Shown: in pieces, positions 7,693 through 15,061 of the stretch
Layout of the letters: every line of letters begins with the position of its first letter
How positions within the stretch are numbered: position 1 is the first letter of the stretch
Assembly (NCBI GenBank): GCA_003252395.1
Contig: QKEL01000004.1
Location: forward strand, 1 to 51,968
Direction: 5' to 3'
Source: Spirochaetales bacterium
Lineage (GTDB): Bacteria > Spirochaetota > Spirochaetia > Treponematales > Treponemataceae
DNA length: 51,968 bases
Translations under genes and position numbers: made by a program
Notes under the pieces: model-generated
What the model was told of the DNA's origin: nothing
The model's input: only the letters and a program-made list of their open reading frames with translations
Databases searched by the model: none

Positions 7693-8952
7693 ATGATCAA
7701 GACCGTTAAAGACGTAGACCTTAAGGGCAAGCGCATCGTTATGCGCGTCGATTTCAACGTGCCGATGAAGGACGGGGTTGTCCAGGACGACACCCGCATC
7801 ATGGCGGCGCTCCCCACCATCAAGTACGTGCTCGAATCGGGCGCCGCTTCGCTCGTGCTCATGAGCCACCTCGGCGACCCCTCCAAGGACGCCAAGAAAG
7901 CCCAGGAAAAGGCCGAGAAGGACGGAAAGTCCTTTGATCTCGACAAATACATCGCCGGCAAGCACCGCATGAAGCCCGTCGCCGATTACCTCGCCGCGAA
8001 GCTGGGCAAGACCGTCGCCTTCGCCGATTCCTGCTTCGGAGCGAAGGCCGCCGTCGAGGCCCTTCCCGCGGGCGGCGTGCTCATGCTCGAGAATACCCGC
8101 TTCCACAAGGAAGAGACCGCCAAGGACGAGGCGACCCAGGAAATTCTCGCCAAGGAATTGGCCACGTACGGCGATATCTACGTGAACGACGCGTTCGGCA
8201 CCGCGCACCGCGCCCACGCCTCCACCGCCACCATCGCGAAATTCGTGAAGGTCAAGGTCGGCGGCTTCCTCATGGAAAAAGAGGTCAAATACCTCGAGCC
8301 CATGGTCACCAATCCCCCGAAGCCCCTGGTCGCCATCATCGGCGGCGCCAAGGTCTCCTCGAAAATCGCCGTGCTCGAAAGCCTCCTCAAGAACGCTTCC
8401 GCCCTCATCATCGGCGGCGGCATGGCGTATACCTTCCTCAAGGCCCAGGGACATACCATCGGAAAGTCGCTCGTTGAAGACGACTTCATCGATACCGCCA
8501 AGAAACTCCTCGCGTCGGCCTCCGCCAAGGGCGTGAAGATCATCCTCCCGGTAGACCACGTGACCGCCGATTCCTTCTCCCCCGACGCCAAGCCCGTCGC
8601 CGTGGACGCCCTGGATATCCCCGACGGCTACATGGGCATGGACGTGGGCCCGAAGACGGTCGCTATCTACAAGGAGACGATCCTCGCCTCGAAGTCCATC
8701 GTGTGGAACGGCCCGGTGGGCGTGTTCGAGTTCGACTCCTTCGCCAAGGGCACCGAACAGGTCGCCCGTCTCGTCGCGGAAGCCACCGATAACGGCGCCG
8801 TGAGCGTGGTCGGCGGCGGCGATTCCGTCGCGGCGGTGAATAAGTTCAAGCTTTCCGACAAGATGAGCCACGTTTCCACCGGCGGCGGCGCCTCGCTCGA
8901 GTTCCTCGAGGGCAAGACCCTCCCGGGAATCGCGGTGCTGGAGACGAAATAA
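7693..8952 (+). CDS. pgk: Phosphoglycerate kinase
   Basis: This enzyme transfers the acyl phosphate of 1,3-bisphosphoglycerate to ADP, the first ATP-yielding step of glycolysis. The 419-residue length fits the family. The N-terminal domain shows [15 protein letters not shown] and the ENTRFHKEE segment. The nucleotide domain shows GGAKVSSK and the C-terminal GGGDSVAAV / STGGGASLE motifs. The start at 7693 follows AGGAGGAAT by a few bases; the longer in-frame version from 7633 has no such site. Codon bias is strong, as in gapA and tpiA. The gene is a single-gene unit with its own promoter and two consecutive terminators. Confidence 0.98.
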   Translation: MIKTVKDVDLKGKRIVMRVDFNVPMKDGVVQDDTRIMAALPTIKYVLESGAASLVLMSHLGDPSKDAKKAQEKAEKDGKSFDLDKYIAGKHRMKPVADYLAAKLGKTVAFADSCFGAKAAVEALPAGGVLMLENTRFHKEETAKDEATQEILAKELATYGDIYVNDAFGTAHRAHASTATIAKFVKVKVGGFLMEKEVKYLEPMVTNPPKPLVAIIGGAKVSSKIAVLESLLKNASALIIGGGMAYTFLKAQGHTIGKSLVEDDFIDTAKKLLASASAKGVKIILPVDHVTADSFSPDAKPVAVDALDIPDGYMGMDVGPKTVAIYKETILASKSIVWNGPVGVFEFDSFAKGTEQVARLVAEATDNGAVSVVGGGDSVAAVNKFKLSDKMSHVSTGGGASLEFLEGKTLPGIAVLETK

Positions 8953-8959
8953 CCGTTCG

Positions 8960-8986
8960 GTCCCGCTCCTATCGCGGGACTTTTTT
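8960..8986 (+). terminator. First intrinsic terminator of pgk
   Basis: The stem GTCCCGC (8960-8966) / GCGGGAC (8974-8980) is followed by six T. Confidence 0.88.
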
Positions 8987-9024
8987 ACCGGCCGGCGCCG
9001 CGCGCTTCCGGCCGGTTTTTTTTT
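8987..9024 (+). terminator. Second, adjoining terminator of pgk
   Basis: The stem ACCGGCCGG (8987-8995) / CCGGCCGGT (9008-9016) is followed by T to 9024. It begins directly after the T-run of the first terminator, a back-to-back double stop. Confidence 0.88.
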
Positions 9025-9089
9025 AAACCGTTCCGGTAGTCGCGTTCGCGGGTGGCGTTTTGACGGAGAAGCCGTGTTAGAGTACTGAT

Positions 9090-10193
9090 ATGGAAAAGCA
9101 AGTACCGATACCCGACCCGTACATCGCCCGAATGGATTCGGGCATCTCCCGCCTCTCCCGGCGCGCCTTCAGCATCGCCCGCCGTTGGCCCCGCTCCCTT
9201 CCCGCCTTCGCGCGGATCGCGGTCCGGCAGGGCATCGCGGAACGCCTCCGGGCCGAAAACCGCGAGAGGGGCATACCCGTCCCCGCATTCATGATCGTGA
9301 GCGTTACCCGCGCGTGCAACCTGAACTGTGCGGGCTGTTACTCCCGGGCCACGGAAATCCGGGAGCGGGATGAGGGGCGGCCGGGTGAAATGGGTTTTGA
9401 CCGGCTTTCGCGGGTGATCGGCGAGGGCGCGTCCCTCGGCGTTTCCTTCGTGCTCCTCGCGGGCGGCGAGCCCTTGGTGCGCATCCGCGAACTTATCGAC
9501 TTGGCGCGTGCCAATCCTTCGGTGGCGTTTCCCGTATTCACCAACGGTACCCTGATCGACGACGAGGCGGTCCTTCTCCTCGCGCGCACGAGAAACCTCA
9601 TACCCATCCTGAGCGTTGAAGGGCGCCTCGAAGCCACCGACGGTCGGCGGGGCGGGGGCGTGTACGCCGCCGCCAGGGCGAGAATGGAAAAATTGCGCAG
9701 GGCGGGCGTTTTTTTCGGGGTATCCTTTACCGTGATGAAATCCAACGCGGCGGAATTGGTTTCCCGCGATTTCGTGCGGGAACTGTATTCCGCCGGGGCC
9801 GGGGTTTTTTTCTACAACGAATATACGCCCGTGGCGGTCGGCACCGAGGGCCTCTGCGTGAGCCCCGAGGAGCGGTCAGCCCTCCTGGCTGACCTCGAGG
9901 CGCTTCGCGGGGAATTCGCCGCGCTCTTTATGGCCTTTCCCGGCGACGAGGACAAATTCGGCGGGTGCCTATCCGCGTCGCGGGGCTTCGTGCACGTCGC
10001 CCCCGACGGCCGCCTGGAAGCCTGCCCCTTCGCGCCCTTCGGAGATACGTCGGCGCGCGACCAGCCGCTCGCGGAGGCGCTTCGATCGCCTCTTTTGGCG
10101 GCGATCCGCTCGCATCACGACGAGCTCGCGGAAACCTCCGGCGGCTGTTCCCTCTGGAACCGGCGGGATTGGGCAGAAAGCCTGATACATTGA
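9090..10193 (+). CDS. Radical SAM protein with C-terminal cysteine-rich (SPASM-like) region
   Basis: The product (367 residues) should bind a [4Fe-4S] cluster and cleave S-adenosylmethionine, using CxxxCxxC at C76, C80 and C83 (context ACNLNCAGCY). GGEP-type SAM-binding residues are present (LLAGGEPLV). The C-terminal part has further cysteines in GGCLSAS, ACPFAPF and GGCSLW, like the auxiliary-cluster region of SPASM or twitch proteins. The N-terminal 65 residues are basic and helical and precede the barrel. No peptide precursor or partner gene is adjacent, so the substrate is unknown. There is no ribosome site; a TAGAGT box lies six bases before the ATG, but no good -35 is seen. It is flanked by the pgk terminators and the MATE gene. 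Confidence 0.85.
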   Translation: MEKQVPIPDPYIARMDSGISRLSRRAFSIARRWPRSLPAFARIAVRQGIAERLRAENRERGIPVPAFMIVSVTRACNLNCAGCYSRATEIRERDEGRPGEMGFDRLSRVIGEGASLGVSFVLLAGGEPLVRIRELIDLARANPSVAFPVFTNGTLIDDEAVLLLARTRNLIPILSVEGRLEATDGRRGGGVYAAARARMEKLRRAGVFFGVSFTVMKSNAAELVSRDFVRELYSAGAGVFFYNEYTPVAVGTEGLCVSPEERSALLADLEALRGEFAALFMAFPGDEDKFGGCLSASRGFVHVAPDGRLEACPFAPFGDTSARDQPLAEALRSPLLAAIRSHHDELAETSGGCSLWNRRDWAESLIH

Positions 10194-10246
10194 CGCGCCG
10201 GGGTTTTTAAAATGGCGATTGGCATGAACAATCGTGCGAAAGCATG

Positions 10247-10275
10247 TTGTTTCTCATTTTAAGCGCTGGTATAGT
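10247..10275 (+). promoter_or_regulatory. Sigma-70 promoter of MATE gene, near-leaderless
   Basis: TTGTTT (10247-10252), a 17-base spacer and TATAGT (10270-10275) predict a start near 10282, about three bases before the ATG at 10285. No Shine-Dalgarno sequence is present. Confidence 0.7.
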
Positions 10276-10284
10276 CAAACAATC

Positions 10285-11712
10285 ATGATCAAAACAGAAA
10301 ACACGTTTGCCCCTTTGGCAAAGAAAATGACGGTCCTCTCCCTACCCATCCTCGCCGGCCAGGCGTTCGGCCTTTTGTACAATCTGGTGGACACCTGGTT
10401 CATCGCCCGGATAGATACCGCCGATCCGTGGCTCGTGGGCGCCACGGGCCTCGTCTTTCCCCTGTATTTCATCGTTATGGCCGCCAGTTTCGGCATAACC
10501 GGCGGCGTTACGTCGTTGGTGGCACGCGCCATAGGGGCGGGGCGCGAAAGCGAATTGGACAGTACCGCGGAAAGCGGCATGTTCCTTGCCCTGACCGCCT
10601 CCGCCCTCTTTTTGGCCCTGCTTTATTCCTTCGCGCGCCCGCTCCTTTCCCTCTTCGGGGGAACGGGTCAGATTCTGGAATACGGGAACGCGTACCTCGT
10701 CTGGCTTCTTCCGGTGGTGCCCTTCATGTTCGTGAACGCGGTGTTCGTCGGCATCCTTCAGGGCGAAGGGCGCACCAAGCACATGATGGTCTCCATGATG
10801 CTCGGCACCGTCGCGAATATCATACTCGACCCCGTCTTGATCTTCGCGGCCGGCATGGGTATCGGCGGCGCGGGTCTCGCGACCGTTATCGGAAACCTGG
10901 TAAGCACCGTCTATCTCGTGTCGGTTTTCGTCGCCCAGCGGTCTTCGGTCCGGGTGCATTGGCAAATTTCCCGTGTTTCCCTTCCCGTTGTGGGCGAGAT
11001 TCTCCGGGTCGGCATACCCCAGAGCGTTCTCAATTTCCTCGCCTCCGTCAGTTTCATTTTCTATAACCGCATGATGGTGAGCATGAACCCGCTGATCCTC
11101 ACGGCGTTTACCCTGTATTCGCGCCTCGAGCAGATCGCCCTCATACCGATTTGGTCGCTATCCAGCGCCCTCGCGAGCATAGCGGGCCAGGCGGCGGGCG
11201 CGAACGATATCCAGCGCATGCGCGCCTCCTCGCGTACCGCGAGCGTTATCGGCTTTACCGTCACCGGCGCGCTCTATCTCGGCTATGCCCTCGCCAGCCG
11301 CCCCCTGTTCTCGGCCTTCCAAAGCGATCCCCGCGTTTTGGATCTCGCCGCGACCATCGTCCCCTGGATGGCCCTCGCCTCGGTTATCTCCATACCCATT
11401 TTCATGTTCATGACGGTCATGTCCACCGCCGGTTTCGCGAATCAAAGCCTGCTCCTTACGGCAATCCGCATTTACGGCCTGAGCGTGCCCGCCTGCGCCG
11501 TGGGCGTGTACCTGGTCGGGAAAAACCTGCAATCGGCCGTGATATGCCTCTTTATCGCGTCGTTCCTCGCCCTGCTCGTCGCGCTGGCATGGAGAACGCT
11601 TTTTTTCCGCGCCTTGGAATCAGGACGCCTGGTGGTAAAGCTTTCCTCAGGCGCGAAACCCGGAATGGCAGAATCGCTTGCCCCGGTTCCGGAAGGCGGA
11701 CTGACCGAATAG
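10285..11712 (+). CDS. MATE-family multidrug/cation antiporter
   Basis: This inner-membrane secondary transporter has 475 residues and about twelve hydrophobic segments, the normal MATE size and topology. The N-terminal segment LSLPILAGQAFGLLYNLVDTWF is the usual first helix of the family, and the internal repeat is visible (VGIPQSVLNFLASVSF in the second half). It probably exports organic cations or toxic metabolites in exchange for Na+ or H+. The ATG at 10285 is chosen because it places the first helix at the usual position; a longer GTG start at 10234 would lie upstream of the predicted promoter start. The tail after the last helix is short and polar. Confidence 0.93.
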   Translation: MIKTENTFAPLAKKMTVLSLPILAGQAFGLLYNLVDTWFIARIDTADPWLVGATGLVFPLYFIVMAASFGITGGVTSLVARAIGAGRESELDSTAESGMFLALTASALFLALLYSFARPLLSLFGGTGQILEYGNAYLVWLLPVVPFMFVNAVFVGILQGEGRTKHMMVSMMLGTVANIILDPVLIFAAGMGIGGAGLATVIGNLVSTVYLVSVFVAQRSSVRVHWQISRVSLPVVGEILRVGIPQSVLNFLASVSFIFYNRMMVSMNPLILTAFTLYSRLEQIALIPIWSLSSALASIAGQAAGANDIQRMRASSRTASVIGFTVTGALYLGYALASRPLFSAFQSDPRVLDLAATIVPWMALASVISIPIFMFMTVMSTAGFANQSLLLTAIRIYGLSVPACAVGVYLVGKNLQSAVICLFIASFLALLVALAWRTLFFRALESGRLVVKLSSGAKPGMAESLAPVPEGGLTE

Positions 11713-11727
11713 GCGGAAGCTTTTTTT
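11685..11727 (+). terminator. Possible weak terminator of the MATE gene
   Basis: An imperfect stem GGTTCCG (11685-11691) / CGGAAGC (11714-11720), with one mismatch, is followed by seven T. It overlaps the end of the coding region. Confidence 0.4.
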
Positions 11728-11778
11728 GGACTCGGCTCTCGTCGGCGGACCGTTACGAGAGCGCCCCCCTTTCGCCGA

Positions 11779-11807
11779 TTGAACGTGATCGATATTTTTG
11801 GTACTAT
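11779..11807 (+). promoter_or_regulatory. Sigma-70 promoter of tpiA
   Basis: TTGAAC (11779-11784), a 17-base spacer and TACTAT (11802-11807) lie 29 bases before the ATG. AGGAG is present in the short leader. Confidence 0.75.
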
Positions 11808-11836
11808 TTCTTATCAACGCTTTTTAGGAGAAACCC

Positions 11837-12586
11837 ATGCGCAAATATTTCATCGCCGGTAACTGGAAAATGCACAAGACCGCGTCCGAAGCGGTCGCCC
11901 TCGCCACCGAACTCGTAAAGGAACTCAAGGACGGTCCCCACAAGTACATGATCGCCCCCTCCTTCACCGCCCTCGACGCGGTCTCGAAGGTCGTAAAGGG
12001 TACCAACATCCTTCTCGGCGCGCAGAACATGAGTACCGACGAACAGGGCGCCCACACCGGCGAGGTATCGGTTCTCCAACTCAAGGATCTCGGCGTGCAA
12101 GTCGTCATTCTTGGCCACTCCGAGCGCCGCCACACCTACAAGGAAGACGACGCCATGATCAACAAGAAGGTCAAGCTCGCCCTGAGCCACGGCCTTGAGG
12201 TGATCCTCTGCGTCGGCGAGCTCCTCGAGGAGCGCGAGGCGGGAAAGGCCGAAAAGGTGTGCGAAGAGCAGACCCGCAAGGGCCTCGCGGGCGTTTCCGC
12301 GGAAGACCTCAAGAAGGTAACCATCGCCTATGAGCCCGTGTGGGCCATCGGCACCGGAAAGACCGCCACCCCCGAAGACGCCGACGCGATCCACAAGTTT
12401 ACCCGCGGCATTATCGCCGATATGTACGGCAAGGCCGCGGCCGACGCGATGGTGATCCAGTACGGCGGTTCCATGAAGGCCGACAACGCCCAGGCCCTCC
12501 TCGCCAAGGAAAACATCGACGGCGGACTTATCGGCGGCGCGGCCCTCAAGGCCGACACCTTCAAGCCCATCGCCCTCTGTAAGTAA
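11837..12586 (+). CDS. tpiA: Triosephosphate isomerase
   Basis: This TIM-barrel enzyme interconverts dihydroxyacetone phosphate and glyceraldehyde-3-phosphate. The 249-residue length is typical. Catalytic residues are visible: the Lys of NWKMHK near residue 13, the His of LGHSERR near 96, and the Glu of the AYEPVWAIGTGKTA loop near 168. The phosphate-binding GGSMKADNA and IGGAALK segments close the barrel. Codon bias matches pgk and gapA. It has its own promoter and terminator. Confidence 0.98.
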   Translation: MRKYFIAGNWKMHKTASEAVALATELVKELKDGPHKYMIAPSFTALDAVSKVVKGTNILLGAQNMSTDEQGAHTGEVSVLQLKDLGVQVVILGHSERRHTYKEDDAMINKKVKLALSHGLEVILCVGELLEEREAGKAEKVCEEQTRKGLAGVSAEDLKKVTIAYEPVWAIGTGKTATPEDADAIHKFTRGIIADMYGKAAADAMVIQYGGSMKADNAQALLAKENIDGGLIGGAALKADTFKPIALCK

Positions 12587-12638
12587 GCCGCGTTCTCGGG
12601 GCGACCGGCCTCGCCGCCGCCCGCCCCGGCGCAATAAA

Positions 12639-12693
12639 GCCTGAGCGTTCAGGCAACCCGCCCGCCAATCCCCTCGGCGGGCGGCTCCTTTTT
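12639..12693 (+). terminator. Intrinsic terminator of tpiA (with preceding hairpin)
   Basis: A small hairpin GCCTGA-gcgt-TCAGGC (about 12639-12654) precedes a strong stem CCGCCCGCC (12658-12666) / GGCGGGCGG (12676-12684), then CTCC and five T. Confidence 0.8.
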
Positions 12694-12696
12694 GTC

Positions 12697-12725
12697 TTGC
12701 ACAACAGGGCCGTTTGGGATATAGT
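12697..12725 (+). promoter_or_regulatory. Sigma-70 promoter of secG
   Basis: TTGCAC (12697-12702), a 17-base spacer and TATAGT (12720-12725) start a leader of about 22 bases, with TGGAGAA before the ATG. The -35 begins just after the tpiA terminator T-run. Confidence 0.75.
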
Positions 12726-12754
12726 GTTTTCTGAATCATTACCTGGAGAACTTT

Positions 12755-13141
12755 ATGGCTATCATCAGCATCGCTTTATTGGTCGTTTTCGTGCTCGTTT
12801 GCATCCTTATCGTGTCCCTCGTCCTCATTCAGAACGAGGAAGGCGACACCCTCGGCGGTATCTTCGCCGGCGGCAGCAATTCCGCCTTCGGTTCCCGCTC
12901 CGCTTCCGTGCTCACCAAAGCAACCTACGTGGTCGTGACCCTTTTCTTCGTGACCGCTTTCTTTCTCGCCTTCGTGAATAAGAGCCCCTCCGACAAGGGA
13001 ATCGAGAACGCGGCCCGTATCGAGTCCGCCGGTTCCTCCTCCGAGTGGTGGTCGGGAGACCAGGCCGCGCCTACCGAGGCAGCGCCTGTCGAAACCGCTC
13101 CCGCTGAAACCGCCCCAACCGACGCGCCCGCGGCGCAGTAA
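12755..13141 (+). CDS. secG: Protein-export membrane protein SecG
   Basis: SecG is a small subunit of the SecYEG translocon in the inner membrane. Two hydrophobic helices (about residues 4-25 and 51-72) flank the conserved cytoplasmic segment with GGIFAGGSNSAFGS, the family hallmark. At 128 residues it is longer than the minimal protein because of a C-terminal tail rich in Ala, Pro, Thr and Glu (PTEAAPVETAPAET). Such low-complexity tails are variable among SecG proteins. The EIIA gene follows after nine bases, so the two share an mRNA. Confidence 0.95.
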   Translation: MAIISIALLVVFVLVCILIVSLVLIQNEEGDTLGGIFAGGSNSAFGSRSASVLTKATYVVVTLFFVTAFFLAFVNKSPSDKGIENAARIESAGSSSEWWSGDQAAPTEAAPVETAPAETAPTDAPAAQ

Positions 13142-13150
13142 GAGGCTCAT

Positions 13151-13627
13151 ATGGTACTCGGCCGTATCTTCTCGCCGAGCCTGATCAAGATCGGGCTCGA
13201 AAGCGAAGACAAGGATGAAACCTTCGAAGAAATGGTCGATCTGTTCGTCTCCCGATATCCCGACGCCGAGCGCGAGGGAATCCTTTCGGTTATTCGGGAC
13301 CGGGAGTCGAAGCTTTCCACGGGCATAAAGACCGGTATCGCATTGCCGCACGCCCAAAACGTACCGGTTCCCCAGGGCGAATACGGCGTCATCGGCATAT
13401 CCAAGGAGGGCATTGACTACGATGCCCTGGACGGAAAGCCCGTTCACGCCGTGTTCATGATCCTCACGTCCAGCGAGGATTATTCCATGCACTTGCGGAT
13501 TCTCAAGCGCCTCGCGTTCCTTCTGGAGAATCCCGAATTTTATCTATCCCTCATGGAACAAAAAGATCCCGAGGGCGTCTATAAAACAATCTGCAAGTTT
13601 GAAGACTTACTGACGACTTCCGTGTAA
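13151..13627 (+). CDS. PTS EIIA domain protein (PtsN-like)
   Basis: This single-domain EIIA of the fructose/nitrogen PTS family has 158 residues. The phosphorylatable histidine is H67 in GIALPHAQN. No EIIB, EIIC or other PTS gene is nearby, so it is more likely a phosphorylation-controlled regulator, as proposed for spirochaetes that have PTS phosphocarriers without permeases. It is co-transcribed with secG and lies 119 bases before the ATPase cluster. A second PtsN-type protein, fused to an HTH, is encoded at 37439. Confidence 0.9.
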   Translation: MVLGRIFSPSLIKIGLESEDKDETFEEMVDLFVSRYPDAEREGILSVIRDRESKLSTGIKTGIALPHAQNVPVPQGEYGVIGISKEGIDYDALDGKPVHAVFMILTSSEDYSMHLRILKRLAFLLENPEFYLSLMEQKDPEGVYKTICKFEDLLTTSV

Positions 13628-13746
13628 ATGGGCTTATCCCCGTACTAGTGGGGACCGAATCCCGCGGAAGACGAACTTGACCGACGTCCTACCGGTTTCG
13701 CGCGGCGTCGCGCCCTTCGTCTTTCGCGATACATCGAGGGGATACT

Positions 13747-14052
13747 ATGGACGGGCAAGACGTAATTGGGCACCTCATGAGCGTAGAGCGCGAAGCCGCT
13801 TCGCTGCTCGCCAACGCCCAGGCCGAGGCGGACCGACGAAAGGCCGCCGCTACCGAAGAAGCCTCAAAAAAGTTCAAGGATGCGTACGAGCGGATCGTCG
13901 CGTCCGCCGAGGCGGGGTTCGCGCGGGACAAAAAGGCCATCGACGAACGGCGCGCCCAAGCGCTTTCCGCCTATCAAGCCACTATCGAAGCCATTCCCCT
14001 TTCTCCATCGTCCTTTAATACCTATCTCGATTCGGTTTTTTCGGGAACGTGA
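13747..14052 (+). CDS. V/A-type ATPase peripheral-stalk subunit, G/H-like
   Basis: This 101-residue protein is almost entirely a charged, alanine-rich helix, as in the G/H (atpH-like) subunits that pair with subunit E in V/A-ATPase peripheral stalks. Residues 10-75 form the predicted coiled coil (LMSVEREAASLLANAQAEAD). The C-terminal 25 residues are different and hydrophobic. Assignment rests on size, coiled-coil pattern and position as first gene of the ATPase cluster, not on a sharp motif. A GAGGGG ribosome site precedes the ATG. The 119-base gap from the PtsN gene holds no convincing promoter and a small hairpin (TCCCC/GGGGA), so read-through from secG-ptsN is possible. Confidence 0.75.
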   Translation: MDGQDVIGHLMSVEREAASLLANAQAEADRRKAAATEEASKKFKDAYERIVASAEAGFARDKKAIDERRAQALSAYQATIEAIPLSPSSFNTYLDSVFSGT

Positions 14053-14055
14053 CCG

Positions 14056-15057
14056 ATGGACAGGGTTGGTGCCGACGCATACGTATACGCCCGCGCCTGC
14101 GCGCTTAGGTCCAAATCCTGGATCGGGCCGCGCGCGAAGCGACTCCTCGAATCGCGAAGGCTGCAGGACCTGTGGACCCTCATTTACGACGAGCCGCCGC
14201 CCATGGTGCCCGAGGGCTTACTCGCCTTGCTCCTCGAACGTCAATTTGAGCAGCGGGTAGTCGACCAGTTCCTCAACCTCATTTCCGTTTACGAAAAGCC
14301 CGATCCCGTATCCGTCGCCTTCCTCTCCCTTTACGAGTACAACAACCTGAAAGCGGAATCCGCGGCCCTCGCCCAGGGGAAAACGGAACGCCCGTTCATC
14401 GTCGATATCGGCGAATACGGCCTTTTCAACCACGACGCCTGGCCCGATTTGGCGGCGATAACGCGGGGCACGAACTGCGCCTGGTATAACGCGGTTCCCG
14501 CGCCGGAAGCGCATATCGACTGGGAAACGAGGCTGGACCACGAGTATTACCGGAATCTGTGGATGGCCGTGAAATCCCTCGGATCTCAGGACCGCGCCGC
14601 GGTGGAACCGTTGGTTAAAGAGGAGATTATCCTCCAGAATATCGTGTGGGCCCTGCGGCTCAGGGTCTATTACGACATGGATACCGACGCCATAGCGACC
14701 ATGCTCGCCCTTTCCGACGAGGCCGAGGGCGCCGCGTTGCGCCGTCCCGCCTCAGCCGCCCTTTCCCGTTCGCCCGATGTCTGGAGCGAATGGTCAGACT
14801 GGGAGTACCGTTGGTTGCTCAATCCGGGCGAAGAGGGGACTCCCTGGAATCTGGATCCCCGCTACGCGCAGCTCCAGGCGGACCGGAAGCTTTTCCGGAT
14901 GGCCCAAAACCGCTTTCATCGCAATCCCTTTACCGCGGGCGTTCCCGTGGCCTTTTTCAAGCTAAAGCAAATGGAAGAACAGATGGTGCGCGTCGCCGCG
15001 GAAGGCCTCCGTCTTGGCGCCACGGCGGATCAAATCGCCGAGATAACGGGAGAGTAG
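14056..15057 (+). CDS. V/A-type ATPase subunit C (d/AC39 family)
   Basis: This 333-residue protein is the funnel-shaped coupling subunit that links the central stalk (D/F) to the membrane proteolipid ring. N-terminal YVYARACALRSKSWIG and LLERQFEQRVVDQFLNL resemble the helical repeats of the V0-d/AC39 family. Length matches the family (about 320-350). It starts three bases after the preceding stop. The assignment also depends on operon position directly before subunit I. Confidence 0.85.
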   Translation: MDRVGADAYVYARACALRSKSWIGPRAKRLLESRRLQDLWTLIYDEPPPMVPEGLLALLLERQFEQRVVDQFLNLISVYEKPDPVSVAFLSLYEYNNLKAESAALAQGKTERPFIVDIGEYGLFNHDAWPDLAAITRGTNCAWYNAVPAPEAHIDWETRLDHEYYRNLWMAVKSLGSQDRAAVEPLVKEEIILQNIVWALRLRVYYDMDTDAIATMLALSDEAEGAALRRPASAALSRSPDVWSEWSDWEYRWLLNPGEEGTPWNLDPRYAQLQADRKLFRMAQNRFHRNPFTAGVPVAFFKLKQMEEQMVRVAAEGLRLGATADQIAEITGE

Positions 15058-15061
15058 GAGT

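Noticed and set aside
7522..8871. The upstream part of the long minus-strand open frame (6304-8871), which would make an 855-residue protein
   Set aside because: This part is exactly antisense to pgk and has the low-complexity Gly/Asp/His composition of a shadow frame. The real flavoprotein begins at the GTG at 7521.
10234..10284. Upstream GTG start for the MATE transporter
   Set aside because: It lies upstream of the predicted transcription start, has no ribosome site and adds a non-conserved extension before the first helix.
13628..13746. TTGACC at 13677 as a promoter for the ATPase operon
   Set aside because: No acceptable -10 box lies 16-18 bases downstream, where the sequence is GC-rich. 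A promoter there could not be supported.
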